NCBI RefSeq assembly: GCF_014633365.1
Contig: NC_068351.1
Coordinates: 702,001-766,000, forward strand
Reading direction: 5' to 3'
Source: Diospyros lotus
Lineage: Eukaryota > Streptophyta > Magnoliopsida > Ericales > Ebenaceae
Length of the DNA: 64,000 nt
Shown piece by piece: positions 1 to 12,539 of the stretch (positions within the stretch are counted from its first letter, which is position 1; the number at the start of each line of letters is the position of its first letter). The translations under genes and the position numbers were made by a program. Under the pieces are notes generated by a model, which did no database searches, had not been told where the DNA came from, and worked only from the letters and a program-made list of their open reading frames with translations.

Positions 1-79
1 TTCATTCCATTTGGTAGGTGGAAGTTTTAACATGAGAATCTACATCATTGTTTGCTCCTTGTGATTTGAAGGTTTGCAG

Positions 80-3000
80 CTGAGATATTTCATGACTTGC
101 ATGAAGAAGTGATGACTACTGCTGCAAGAGGCCATGGTTTATCGGTTCGTGTCCAACAGCTTGAGGCAGAATTTCCCTCAATTGAGAAGGCACTCCTCTG
201 CCAAACCAATCACTCATCATTCTTTCATAATACCGGTAGTGTACTTTTCTGATTAACTATCAAATGTTAATATATCTTGTCTTCTGTGCATTCTCATTTT
301 GGTTACTTTTTGGACTCTTCTGTTGCATCCTGTAGCCAGTAGCCCCCCTCCCCTAGCAAGCTGCCAGCAAAAAAAGGGGATTTTACTTTTATGCAAGGCA
401 CATTAATCCTTGAAGTTTTTCCATCAAGATTGTTATAGAGAATCTAAAAACACTTCTATTATGATATATTGATATTTGTAGGTATTGACTGGCATCCTAA
501 TCTGCCTATGGACCAGAATCTGATTGCACAGGGAGATCTACCTCGATTTGTTATGGACTCTTATGAAGAATGCCGGGGTCCACCTCAGTTATTCCTTCTA
601 GACAAGTATAGCTTTTTCTTTGGCTAGGTTTATTAATTGTTTCTGATTTAGTAACAGTGTCCCCCACTTATGAAATGAAAGTCGTACTAATTTTGCATAG
701 TTTCTGACAGGTTTGATGTTGCTGGCACTGGATCTTGTTTGAAGCGTTATACTGATCCGTCATTTTTCAAAATTGATCCGCCTCCCCCTTTACTTATGAA
801 CACAGAGGTTCAGAGGGAGACAAAAACCCGCAAAGCAAAGGTGAGCAAAAAAATTTTTTCTTACATAGATTGGGATTATAAGGACCCATATTTTGTTGGT
901 TGGTTTCAGATGATATTTCAATTATACTATCTGAGCTTTGTCTGCTGAAGCTTCTGGCACTTGAGACAACATGCTAGACCTGAAATGATTGTTCTTAATC
1001 AAATGCTAGCTTTTGGCTTCACAAACTTCTTACCTCTGTGCAATGACATCGGTATTACCATGGGAACAATAAAATTAAGGCTTATGATTAGGCTTATGAT
1101 TGCTGTTGTTGTTTGCTATTCTTTTCAGGTGGTTCCAAGGCTTAGCATGCTTTAATCTAAAAGTCTCAAGTATCAAAGTTCCCTTAGCTCTTATTTAATC
1201 CATTTGGGCTAGGGTGATTCCATAGATGGGCATGCCTTTTGGGTTAAACTATACTTCTAATTATTTATTTGATTAATGATACTCTTCTTCTTAATATCCT
1301 TTGTGTTGTTTGATGATGATTCAAAATAGAATTTTAATTGCAACATTTAATCAATTTAATCTGTATTGTTACTTCTGGAAATTATAACCTTGTGAGTTTG
1401 GCTTGGCAATCAGCTCATTTGCCTTCTGCTAATTTCAACATGCACTATATGAATTTGTTTCTTTACTGAAATCTTGTCAAATTCTTATGCTTGTTCTTTA
1501 TATTTGGCAGAAGAAAGGCTCACGGTGGAGAAATGGAGAAACCCCAGAGGTTTTACCAACATCACATACCAAGTGAGAGACACTAATAATTGTCACAATG
1601 CATGAAATTTCCGTCACAATGCATGAAATTTCCTTTGATTGTTATAATGCTCATATTTTTTATGTAGGTTGTTGATTAGCAATTTTTATTTCATGATAAT
1701 GCAGATTGCATCAGTTATTTTTGGAGGAGAGTGTTGAGAATCATATAAGTAACCCTGCATGTCGTGTGAAACTGAAAAGGAGACTGAATGGATTTCCATA
1801 TGATTCTAGAACTGGGAAAAGTTACATGGAGAAATTGTTCCAGATTTCTACACCAGGGCATAATGTTGTTTATGAAATATCTGGTGACTCATCACCCTTG
1901 AAATTGCCATCAAATCTTACGGGTGAACCAGGGAGTGAAATACTTGAAATAAGCATGGTAAGTCCTGGAGAAGAATCAATGCAGAGAAAGGGAAGCCCGT
2001 GTTCATCTCCTGATTTTGATGAGACTGAAGGAAAGCCATCCACAAATATGTTGACTGAGGAGGAGGTTGATTTTGGAATTTCTGAAGTAAGCAAACAGAA
2101 CAATATGTCTGAAGCTGATGTTTGCCTGTCTTCTACACTTCATGAAGAGGAGAATGAGGAGGAAATAATGGTTGATCAGGAAAGAAAAATACAGGTTAGT
2201 ACAGATAGTTACCAATCTGATGATATTGCTAGTGAGGTAGAGAGTTACATGGATGCCCTAGCTACCATGGATTCAGAGATGGAAACAGATACAGAGGGTA
2301 AAACCAAGGATGGTCAGCATTTATTGAAGACAAAGAATCAGGGGATAGATTCTGAAGCAAATGAAGAACAGCATGAATTTTATGCTCAATTTTCAGATTC
2401 ACATTCAATAGGAAATTCTACTGCAACGGATGATGGAAACAGCCTCTCCAGAAAAGGAATATCTATTTCATCATATTCTGATTCTGTAAGCAATTTGGCT
2501 GAAATTACACCATCTAATGGTCATGTGTCTGCTAATTTTCTTCCATCTTCTGAAATTTATGTAGCTGAGGTTGTTAATATGTCATCTGACCAATGCTCTG
2601 TCAATGGGGGGAGTCTGTCATTCAAACCTATAGAACACATTACTGGTGATGCTGTTTGCATCAAGGAAGCTAAGATCCCAAATTATAGGCCTGGATGTGG
2701 AGAACCATCTTCTCATTCATATTTTACTGACTTGACTCCTATAATTTTACCTGTAGATGAAGGACAAAGTTCAATTGAAGGGGCATCAGGAGAACCACAA
2801 TTAGATGAAATTTTGTTGAATCTTAATGAACATAATGTTCGACTGGGTAATAATGAAGAAGATAGCATGAATGTGGGTGATAATGTTAATCTCTCTGAAG
2901 TTATACCCCAAGCAGGAGATGATTTTGTACCTCAGGTTTCTGCTGAAGATGAGATAGACAAACAGCAGCCACAAGTTTTATCTCATGTGTCGCTACAGCT

Positions 3001-6000
3001 TCCAGGTATTTTGAAGCTGGCTCCTGAAAAGAAAAGCAGTGAAAATTTGTTTAACAATTTGCCTGAAGCAGAATATGCAGAAGATGAATTGAGAAAAAAA
3101 TTGGTTAGTCAGATTGGCTCTTCACTATCAGTTGCTTCATGTACAGAAGAGCAGCCTGTAATTTCAGATTTGCCAGAAGTTGAAGTTCCCCCAAGTTCCA
3201 GTCCTGGATTGGGAGAACCATCTTCTCGTACATGTCTTGCTGGTTCAGCTCCTATGCTTTTACCTGTAGATGTAGGTAATAAATCAAAGGAAGGTGCATA
3301 CATGGGAGCAGAACTGGATGAAGTTTCTTCCAACAATAATGAACCTAATGCTGGCAATAATAATCCAGAAGAAGATGGGATGCATGTTGATGATGGTTTC
3401 CCTAGGATATCTAATCTCTCTGATGATCTGTGCCAAACAAGAGATGGTTTTATTCATTATTTGTCTGCTGAAAAGCATCCTGCAGGTGAGTTAGGTGAAA
3501 AGGAGCCATATATTCTACATGATGCTTCACTGCATTGTCCACATATCATTGAGCAGGCTCCTGAAAAGAAAGGCAGTGAAAATTTGTTAGATAATGTTCT
3601 TGAAGCAGAATTTGCAGAAGATGATTGTAGCCAAGTTTCTTTTGACAATCAGATTGACTCGTCATGTTTAGTAGCCCTAAGTACAGAAAAGCAGCTACTC
3701 TGTTCAGCCTTGCCAGAGCTAGAAACTTGTGATTCAAATGTGAAGCCTAACAACACTGTTTCTGAAGTAGACAATACTCTTCCATTGTCTGGGGAGCTGG
3801 CCATTAGCTCTAGCCCTGTACTTGATAGTCCACAGGGTAATAACTTCACAAAGCAGGAGTTCCTAGAAGTAACAGAACATGTTACCTCACTTGAGCCAGA
3901 TTCAACAGAACCTGTCTCTTCATATTCTAAAGAGAAGAATTTGTATGGGGCTCTTATTGAAGCAGATGGTGAGGTATTATGTGGATTCTCTTCTGATATG
4001 GATTTGGTTAGGAAGGAGGTGTCTGACCTTCAATTCCCATCTGATGTCCAAAACTGTCCAGATCCTTCACCTGTCCAAAAGCCTTGTGTGCAGCTAGACA
4101 ACATAGCAGCAAACAATGTTCAGTCAGAAGATATGATTATGGCTACTGCTGTTGCCAACACTAGTTATGATGATAATGAAGACAATGGCAAAGGTGAATC
4201 CTCTAATGCAATAAAGTTGCAAGAAGAATCTATTTCTATTCTTCAGGATTTACTTGATGAGACAGATTTACCAGGCCATCTCCAAGCCACTGGCACAGAA
4301 AAGGAGGAGGATCAACATACAGTTGCTTCATCAGATTTGAACTCTGTTAGGTCCGACAATGTTCCTTACAACTGTTCCAACCTGGAATTGCTCGATAGCA
4401 TTCCTGACTTATCTATGGCCGGAATATCCCAGGACAATTTGCATATTGTTAATGCCGGAGAACTCCTGCTGTGTTCAGATCTAAATGACCAAGATTCAGA
4501 ATCAAACACCTGGCAGAGTAATGTTGTTGCAAGTGCTGAAGATGATGTGGGTTCACCATCAAATCAAGTGGCAGAGCGATTAACTTTGGAAGGAAAAGCG
4601 GCGTTACCAGTTGGTCAACTTGATTTGGAAAATTTGCATGCAACTCAAGGGAACTCTGAGCCATTCTTCGAGGTGGAACAGATGCAATTTTCAAATCACT
4701 TGGATCAAGAACACACCGATGCTTCATCTGATATTTCTGCAGTTCATGTGCAAAGCCAACCTTCAGTCTCAGGATTCGAGCAACAACTTGCTGTCTCTGA
4801 CCAAACCAAGGACCTATCAAGTCCTCTCTTGCCTTCTCTTGGCCTGCTTTCTGAAGCATCTCAAATCAGTTTGGATGAGATGCCTCCATTGCCACCTCTT
4901 CCTCCAGCACAGTGGAGGAAAGGGAAGGTTCTATGCCCTGCTCTAGTTCCTGAGAATAATCTGATACAACACAATCTGGATCCTTTTCCACAAATATTGA
5001 TATCTACCGCTGAGGAGAAAAGTCAATTTAGCCATCTAGCAATGGAGGGAGAAAGTACTCAATATTCAAACCCCTTTTTGCCACTCTCAACTGTAAATGA
5101 TGAGCATTTTCAATTTGTGAATGAGAGTGTAGCAGGTTACATGGTGCATTCCCCTCCATTGTCATTGCAAGCATCAAACACGACTAATGACAGAAATATT
5201 GAGGATGATTTCCCAAGTTCTAGTGGGATACAATCCGTGAACGCATGTGCAGTGCTACCAACGACAGTTAATGATGAGAGGTCTGAACAAGGTTACCTTG
5301 TTTTGGAGCAAGGAACAGAAAAGCCTACTTTGGATCCATTCTCACCGAAGACCAATGAAGCTATAGTGTCTACATGTTGTCCCATGTCTTCGCCAGAAAT
5401 ATTGATCCAGCCTGTGCATCAATCGGTAAAACAAATAATTTCAGAGGACAATCACTGGGGAACCTCTGTAACCTCTGAGGGGAAAATTATGAGTCCTCCT
5501 GATACAACTTTTCCACCACAAATCATGCAGGATAATAAGCCACATCATGATTTTGCAACTTCAGAAGGACAGATTACTGGGCCATCAAATACTTCGATTC
5601 TACTGGCACCTTCGGATGAAGGAAAGCCAAATGGAAATCGGCAGCCGAAGCTTCCCCGACCCCGAAATCCTCTAATTGATGCTGTTATTGCGCATGACAA
5701 AAGCAAGGTAATTTGTTTTCTGAGTTCTCACATTTCCCAGCTTTTGATGTGCTCAAGGCTTAGCTTGATATATGATTTTGACATTGAATCATGCAGTTGA
5801 GGAAGGTAACAGAGCGGGTTAGGCCTCAGATTGAACAGAAGCCAGATGAAAGAGATTCACTATTGGAACAAATTCGAACCAAGGTAACGTGAAATCCCCC
5901 CACCACTTTTTTTTTTTTTTCATTTTTTTTTTTTAATTTCTACATCAACCTATGTTGTTTGTGCTGATGATCAATGGAACTTGAATTTTGTCGTTTCAGT

Positions 6001-6250
6001 CCTTCAACTTGAAACCTGCAGTTGGTACAAGACCCAGCATTCAGGCTCCAAAAACCAATTTAAAAGTTGCTGCTATTTTGGAGAAGGCAAATGCCATTCG
6101 TCAGGTTCGCTCCGTCTTGTGTTGTGTGTGTTTTGTGTAACCCGTATGTAAGGATGTTCTTTGCTTCCGACGTTAAATTGATATGTTGTCAAATAGGCAT
6201 TGGCTGGAAGTGACGAGGAAGATGATGAAGAAGGCTGGAGTGATTCATGA
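80..6250 (+). CDS. SCAR2: SCAR/WAVE family protein (SCAR2-like), 5' end outside window
   Basis: Plant SCAR/WAVE subunit that activates the ARP2/3 complex for actin branching and cell shaping. Visible exons, with phases that match: 80-235, 482-605, 711-840, 1511-1572, 1705-5707, 5797-5883, 6000-6104, 6197-6250 (stop TGA). The first three encode the end of the SCAR homology domain ([30 protein letters not shown]). The 1334-codon exon is acidic, serine-rich and low-complexity, as usual for the family, and has a proline run ([11 protein letters not shown]) near 4882-4914. The C-terminus shows the VCA module: a WH2-type segment across the junction at 5707/5797 ([14 protein letters not shown], then [10 protein letters not shown]) and the acidic tail [12 protein letters not shown] ending in the conserved Trp. 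About 1570 residues are visible, long like SCAR2. Next-door WRKY33 and CASPL4B-like genes favour SCAR2 over SCAR4. A 171-codon internal duplication is reported as a finding. Confidence 0.93.
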
Positions 6251-8163
6251 AAAGTGTTTCCAGGGGGCTGCTCTGCTCTTCTCTTGCGCCGGAGTTTATT
6301 GCGGTGACATAATTGTTGAAGCTCTTTGCTCCGCATGCATATCATGCCATGAACTGGATTTGGAGCATCTATCTCGTCCTTGTTGTGAATAGGAGATTCA
6401 TGCAACAATACTGTTTTCTTTCCTGCTGTACGTACACGCTCCTCCCTCCCATGTATGATATTTCTTCTTCCCCTCTCTCAAATGTAGTTATATAAGTAAG
6501 TAGTTCTTGTTTCCCGTCCACAGAAATTTTGAAGTCTTATTCATATGTCCATGCTTGTGTGAAAGCTGAGATGCAGCGCGCAAGCGCTTTGTTGTTGATT
6601 TTGAAAGGTATATATATAGGTTTGGAGCAGGGATTTTTCCGTAATGTATATTCTAATGCATTTCTTTTTTTTTTTTTTTTCTTTTTGTATTGTAATGTCG
6701 CTATTGTGACTTGGTTAATGTTACCGTTCCATCATTCTATTGACATTGCATCAAATTATATGACCAATGTTGCTGCCTTCCCTGTGATGGTTTATGAGCT
6801 TGATCACACAACACCATGCGGATTTGGACCGTTTGCTTGTAACCGACGGAAATCTTCTGTGATTATTCTACATTTATTATATTATTTGTCATGTTCTTAA
6901 CATATTTTGGGTGGGTGGGTTGGTTTTTTAAAGTTGATTTCTCTCTGCTCTTCACTTTCCTGAGAAAGACAGTTTCAATGGAAAACAAGGGAACAGTGGA
7001 GGCTGAGCCTGCCCTCTGTTTCCTCGTTTCTTTGTGGAAAAGGACTGGTGACTGGTGAGAGTCGTAAGCAGCAGCCAGCTGTCTTCTAGAATTTCCTGCT
7101 CTTTAATATTTGAGTGAGTTACATGAAGAGACTTGTAAACGACGGTCTTCTCCAATTTCCCTTTTTTTTTTTAATTCAATTTATTACCTGCATTATAATT
7201 TTAATTAGATATAGCTTTAATGTACTTCAATAAACCCAATGTGGTTGGATTTACTATTTGGGTACCCACCCGGATAGAAAGGTAACAAAGTTCACTAACA
7301 AATGATATCAAAGTTATATCTAACTCTGTTCTTCATCCAGATTTGGGTTTGTCTGGATAATTAAAGAAAAACATCGTGGAGCAGATCCCAAATATTATAA
7401 TCAGGTTTAAGATGGAAAATAACCCCCCCAAAAATAAAGAGTCACAGAACAGACAGGTTTAAGTTTGTCGATTCAACAATTAGATTTGAGACAAAGATTA
7501 GATAATATATAATTCTGAGAACATAGGAAGATTTTTCTTTTTAATTTTTATATTAAAAAGTACAAAGGTTCCTCGAAATCCAACTTTGGATGAAGACAAT
7601 ACATTACATAATCCCCACGCCATGGTCATCAGGAGAATAGATAACTTTAGAGTTGAATCCTAGAAACAACAGCATATCTTCTTAAATTAAATTTTAAGAT
7701 TAAAAAAAAAAATTGAACAATTTTGTACACTAACAGTAACAGCCCAGTATTTAACTAAACTTTCCTTCTTTATTTAGCTTAAAAATTATTTTTCAACGAG
7801 CTCTCTTTCATGTGCAATCTTATTCTTGTTTCGCAATGACTTTGTATGTTTGCAAATATATAAATTATAGAATACTATAAATGAACTCGATTAGTTTTCA
7901 ATCTAAATCCGCATGTGATGGAATTAGGATCTTTTGCATGACTGCTTACGATTGACTTTTATTACACATGCGATGCTGTCCAAAACCACCATCAAGAAGA
8001 ACTACACCTAATTAGAAAATGTTTGCCCCTTTTAGGCCGAATCCAATGAGACCCCTCCACGTATAAGTTAAACCCAATAATGGCTTGCAAAGTGGCAAGG
8101 TTGAGAAGCAGCAGATTGCTGCTCCGCTCCGCTCGTCTTCTGATCCAGCAGCCACCGAGACCC
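6251..8163. other. SCAR2 3' UTR and SCAR2-WRKY33 intergenic DNA
   Basis: No convincing gene. The first few hundred bases are probably the SCAR 3' untranslated region. Poly-T runs lie at about 6667-6681 and 7161-7172. The remainder is AT-rich and becomes the WRKY33 promoter. A single W-box-like TTGACT occurs near 7952. Confidence 0.6.
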
Positions 8164-8208
8164 AGTCAAGGCCACAAACTTTGACCCAGAATTTTTTCCA
8201 CAGTCAAA
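8164..8208 (+). promoter_or_regulatory. Triple W-box cluster in the WRKY33 promoter
   Basis: Three W-box cores (TTGAC followed by C or T) sit within 45 bp: AGTCAAG (reverse W-box) at 8164-8170, TTTGACCC at 8180-8187 and AGTCAAA (reverse W-box) at 8202-8208. A TATAAAC box follows at 8266-8272 and the start codon at 8405. WRKY proteins bind W-boxes. Arabidopsis WRKY33 is known to carry a clustered W-box set that supports pathogen-induced auto- or cross-regulation. The placement here is consistent with conservation of that switch; function is inferred. Confidence 0.75.
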
Positions 8209-8404
8209 CTTGCCTTCATCTTCTCGGAAGAAGCTCCAAGAAGACCTTAAAAATGGCCAGTGCCGTATAAACACGGCCATACCTTCTCTTCAAATTTTAG
8301 ACCCAGTTTTTCATTTTTGAGCTTCGAACATTTATTGGACACTAATCAACACCTACGTCTGTTGCCTCGCTTCTTAATTTCTTCCCGATTCTGATCTGGT
8401 TTTC

Positions 8405-10431
8405 ATGACTTCTTCTTTCACTGATCTCCTTGCTAGCTCAGGTCCCGGCCATGGCCAGTACCAGCAAGAAGCTGGAAGAATTACGGTCACAGGTGGGATG
8501 GAGTTCCAGAAGTTCAAGTCTCTAGCTCCGCCTTCGCCGCCGCCCTTCTCTCCTTCTTCTTTCCTGGCCACCACCCCACAAGCTGGCCTCTGCCCGTCTT
8601 GGCTTTTGGATTCTCCTTCCCTTCTTTCTGCTTCTAATGTAAGTATATGGCCTATTTGAGCTGCCTCAATGGTTTTTGGATAATGGGTTTCTTAATTTGT
8701 TTTCTTGCGTTGTTGATCTTCTTTCAGATTCACCCGTCTCCAACTACTGGAAGCTTTTCTGGGTTGGACTTCAAGGAGGAGAGGAACTTTTCTGACTTCT
8801 CATTCCAGGTGCCCCAAATGAAGGCTCCTTCTCTAACTTCATCTTCCATTTTCCAGTCTTCTGCAAACCCAATTCCATCTGTACGTTTCTCTTCCCTCCA
8901 GCCAGAATAATCTTATTATTCTTCTCTTCCCCCCCTTTTTTTTTTCTTTCTGTTGTTTTTGCGGCTCCTTTGAGTTGACCAGAATTTAACTTTTCTGGGT
9001 ACTTACATGGTGCTATGTACTTTAACAGGAAGAATCGCTCAAAAGCAAACATGAAGGATGGAACATGAACAGACCATCAGAGCAAAATCAGTTCTCATTA
9101 GTGAAGCCCATGGCAAAACCAGAATATGCACCAGTTCGTAGCTTCCCATCCGAAACCTCAACAACTCAAGCAAATATGCAGAGCTACGGCCGGTACCCAC
9201 AACCATCCCAATATCTGAGAGATCAGAGAAGATCAGAAGATGGGTATAATTGGAGAAAGTATGGACAGAAACAAGTGAAAGGAAGTGAAAATCCGAGGAG
9301 TTATTACAAGTGTACTTACCCAAACTGTCCAACCACAAAAAAGGTTGAAAGAACATTGGATGGACACATAACTGAGATAGTATACAAGGGAAGCCACAAT
9401 CATCCTAAGCCTCAATCCACTCGAAGATCGTCTTCGCAGTCAACTCAGCCTTCTTTGTCCAATTCTGAGATTTCAAATCAACCAAATGCATTAGCAGGGA
9501 ATTCACAATTGGAATCTGCGGCAACCCCAGAGAACTCAGTTTCATTTGGCGAGGATGAGTTTAATCAAGGCCGTTCAATGAGTAACACAGACGATGAAAA
9601 TGAAAATGAACCCAAGGCCAAAAGATGGTGAGTTAATTATATCCATTTGATCATTACTTTTGAGTGTCCTATCCAATAAACTCAAAAAGTGTATTGAATT
9701 GCTCTCCATTCTTTTTGCAGGAAAGCGGAGAATGAAAATGAGGTTGTATCAAGCTGTGGGAGTAGAACCGTGCGCGAACCCAGGGTTGTAATTCAAACAA
9801 CGAGCGATATAGACATTCTCGATGATGGGTATAGATGGAGAAAATATGGACAGAAAGTAGTGAAGGGCAATCCTAATCCTAGGTAAGCCGTTCTTGTATA
9901 TTGTTGATTTCAACTTCTTATCACTACTTCTTTGAACTCTGTTTCTGAATGTGTGTAACTTGGGTCTTCTGCAGGAGCTATTACAAATGTACATTCGCAG
10001 GATGTCCAGTGAGGAAGCATGTTGAGAGGGCAGGTCATGATCCAAGGGCTGTGATCACTACCTATGAAGGCAAGCACAGCCATGATGTCCCGGCAGCACG
10101 GGGCAGTGGTGGCTACCCTGCTAACAGACCTCTCGCCAGCAGTGGCAATGCCAATGCATCCTTAGCTATAAGGCCTTTGGAAATTACCAGTAATGTGAGC
10201 CATACAACAAACTTCCAAAGCTCCCTCCTTGACAATACTAGGTTACCGGCTACCAAACCTCAAGCTCCTTATGCGCTGCAGATGTTGCCAAGCTCACTGG
10301 GGGATTTTGGATTCTCAGGGTTTGGAAACTCTCCAGGCTCCTTTCTGGACCAATTGCAAGCAGATAATGGGTTGTCCAGAACCAAGGAAGAACCCAGGGA
10401 CGACTCTTTTTTCGATTCATTTCTAAACTGA
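8405..10431 (+). CDS. WRKY33: WRKY33-like group I WRKY transcription factor
   Basis: Nuclear W-box-binding activator of defence (necrotroph resistance, camalexin-type responses in Arabidopsis). Exons: 8405-8638, 8728-8880, 9029-9627, 9721-9882, 9975-10431, giving 534 residues; AtWRKY33 is similar in length. Two complete WRKY domains are visible: the first with [11 protein letters not shown] and a C-X4-C-X22-HXH zinc site, the second with [11 protein letters not shown] and C-X4-C-X23-HXH. The intron inside the second domain sits after the PR codon boundary (9882/9975), the position typical of the family. The N-terminus has clustered Ser-Pro and Thr-Pro sites ([18 protein letters not shown]), like the MAPK-phosphorylated SP cluster of WRKY33. 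The TATA box at 8266-8272 implies a leader of roughly 110 bases. AATAAA lies near 10686. Other group I members (WRKY25/26) are possible, but the gene neighbours match WRKY33. Confidence 0.93.
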
Positions 10432-10841
10432 AAAGAATCGCTCACTTGATATACAATTACTCAGGCATTTAGCTCTGTAAATGTTACAAACTGATAAAAA
10501 AGAGGAGTTAGTTTCATTTGTTTATTTGTTTTCATGTTCTTTAATCATAGAATAGAACAATAGGCCTCGATGCCTATTCTCTGTATCAGACCAGTTGACA
10601 AATGTAGGAGGAGAGATGGAGTCTAAGAGTTGAATTTTTAGAGCTAAAGTTTTTCTCTTTCTGTGTAAACCTCACGAAATATTTAAATAAATCACTGTCT
10701 CTTGGTGTTTCAGTCTGCCGAGTTCATATTACACAAGGAATAAGAATTGAGAAGCCTGTGATATACACACACATTTACTTGTTCAGAACACAAAGAAGGA
10801 AACATAACAAGGAAAAGAATTGTGGAACAGTGTAGCTCTGT
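10432..10841. other. Convergent intergenic space, WRKY33 / CASPL4B
   Basis: This 410-bp gap separates two genes that end towards each other. It must hold both 3' untranslated regions, so overlapping or antisense 3' ends are likely. No separate feature is seen beyond an AATAAA near 10686. Confidence 0.5.
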
Positions 10842-12220
10842 TCAGATATAAGATTGAGTTGATAGTTTATATCCAGAAATGAGGGCTGACAATGCCAGAG
10901 CAAAGAATGCCAAGAACTCCATGCTGACTGCAGCTGCTGAGGAATCTGTGAATCTGTCGTCTGCCCCCTTTCGAAACCTATTTGTCAAGGGAACCGCCGA
11001 TGAAGCTGCAGACACCAGCAAGTACGCAGTAATCTATGCATGGTTGAGAATTTTTCTGTGTTAGGATCGGATCACACATACCGAATACAGAAATCAAAAC
11101 AAAAGAGAAAACAAAAGTTCTAAATGGATTGTTGATTGCTGTTCTCAACAGACCTATGTCCACAATAACACAACAATGGGAAAAATCCACTCAACCAATA
11201 AATAATGCAGATTTTGTACAAACAAAAGCTATAAACCCTCACTAATCTCACAAATCTAGATAATAGGTTACACAATCAATAATTATGGCACTCACTCTAG
11301 ACCCATAATGGCAAAAATTTAGTAGCATCATCTCACATAAGAATCAGGGTGTGACCAATCAACAACTATGTCTCCTATACCTACTTCACAGTCCACAACT
11401 TTGAATTTACTGTTCGTTATAAGACAAATAGGTTTTGGTTTCTTACGTTAAGGTTTTAGGACATTCAGTTACTAGAATACAATTCACTGATACCATCAAC
11501 TAGATTCCATAGAAAAATATTCGAAATATTATAGACAATTCCTTTCCTCTAAAGCCTGCGTGAGTTCCAAGTCTGGAACATTACCAAAGCAATGAAATGA
11601 ATAGACCGAAATGGATCAATCCCTTTTCTCAGAAGCTTCTCTAGAATTGGCAGGATTGGAAATTGAAAGAAAGTAGGCGAGATCAATTGAAGACCAACCT
11701 GATCACCAAAGAAGTCGACGAAAGCCAAATTACGGCGAGGAAAGAGCTGTGTTCCGGCGGAAAGCTCATAAATTTGCCGGAAAGTTTGCCCCGCCGTGTA
11801 CAGCGTCGACAAGATCGCTATTGCCAACACATACCTACAATTCTAATTCGCATAAACTCGATCCTAATTCGAAATTAAATACTACTTGTAAAGCTTCTCA
11901 GCTCTCAAATCACACGAAACAGAGAGAATGAAGATAGTGAATAGAATTGACCTGTATTCGTCATAATCGTCAAAGTCTCTCCCCTCCCCGTGCCTGTTGC
12001 TAGCCATGATAATGAAAGCCAGCAATGAGAAGAGCAAAGCCAATCCTCGCAAGGCCAAACAGCCTCTCTTGATCAAATCCTCTCGCTTCCCTCGCCTCAG
12101 GATCCCCGTGCCGGCAGGCTTCTGGTGCTCGACGTTGCCGGCCGGCGTCTGGTGCTCGACTTCGATGGCCGGCGGGTCGTCAATCACCGGACTGTTCGTG
12201 GAACCGTCGGCGCCCCACAT
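10842..12220 (-). CDS. CASPL4B1: CASP-like protein 4B (CASPL4B1-like)
   Basis: Four-pass plasma-membrane protein of the Casparian strip membrane protein-like (MARVEL-related) family, which form membrane scaffold domains. Minus-strand exons: 12220-11952, 11834-11699, 11033-10842, with matching phases (split Arg codon, then a phase-0 junction after GDQ), giving 198 residues. Segments in order: cytosolic N-terminus with KREDLIKRG; TM1 around CLALRGLALLFSLLAFIIM; a charged loop HGEGRDFDDYDEYR; TM2 around YVLAIAILSTLYTAGQ; the motif LAFVDFFGDQ; TM3 around AYLLVSAASSAVPLTNRF; TM4 around FLAFFALALSALISGYKL; short C-terminus STQSYI. Length, exon layout and motifs match CASPL4B1/4B3. Two GT-AG introns are present; the second is about 665 bp. 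The gene is convergent with WRKY33, the neighbour pair also seen in Arabidopsis (from memory). Confidence 0.9.
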
Positions 12221-12539
12221 TTCTAATCGAATCTTAGCGAACTACGAGGGCAAGCAGCCAATTTTGCGCAGAAGAAACTGAGGATTCGAAGAGTTCTACG
12301 AAGTCAGAAATGAGTTCTTGCTTCGCTGTAATTCTTTTATTCGTAGAAGCTCATCGGTGTTGACAACTCAGAGGGACCGAGAGAAATGCAGTGCGGAAGA
12401 CGCAATGAATCAAGGTGGAAGATGGCCAATAGCACACCGCCACGGTGGCACCAAATCTTGGGGTAATGATGTGGCAAACAATCATTGGCAGATTGGGGGG
12501 GTTTAGGCGAACCAGGCATGAGTTGAGGCTATAGAATAT

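Noticed and set aside
6529..6900. 123-codon frame downstream of SCAR2
   Set aside because: Lies in the probable 3' UTR, crosses a poly-T run and has no family resemblance.
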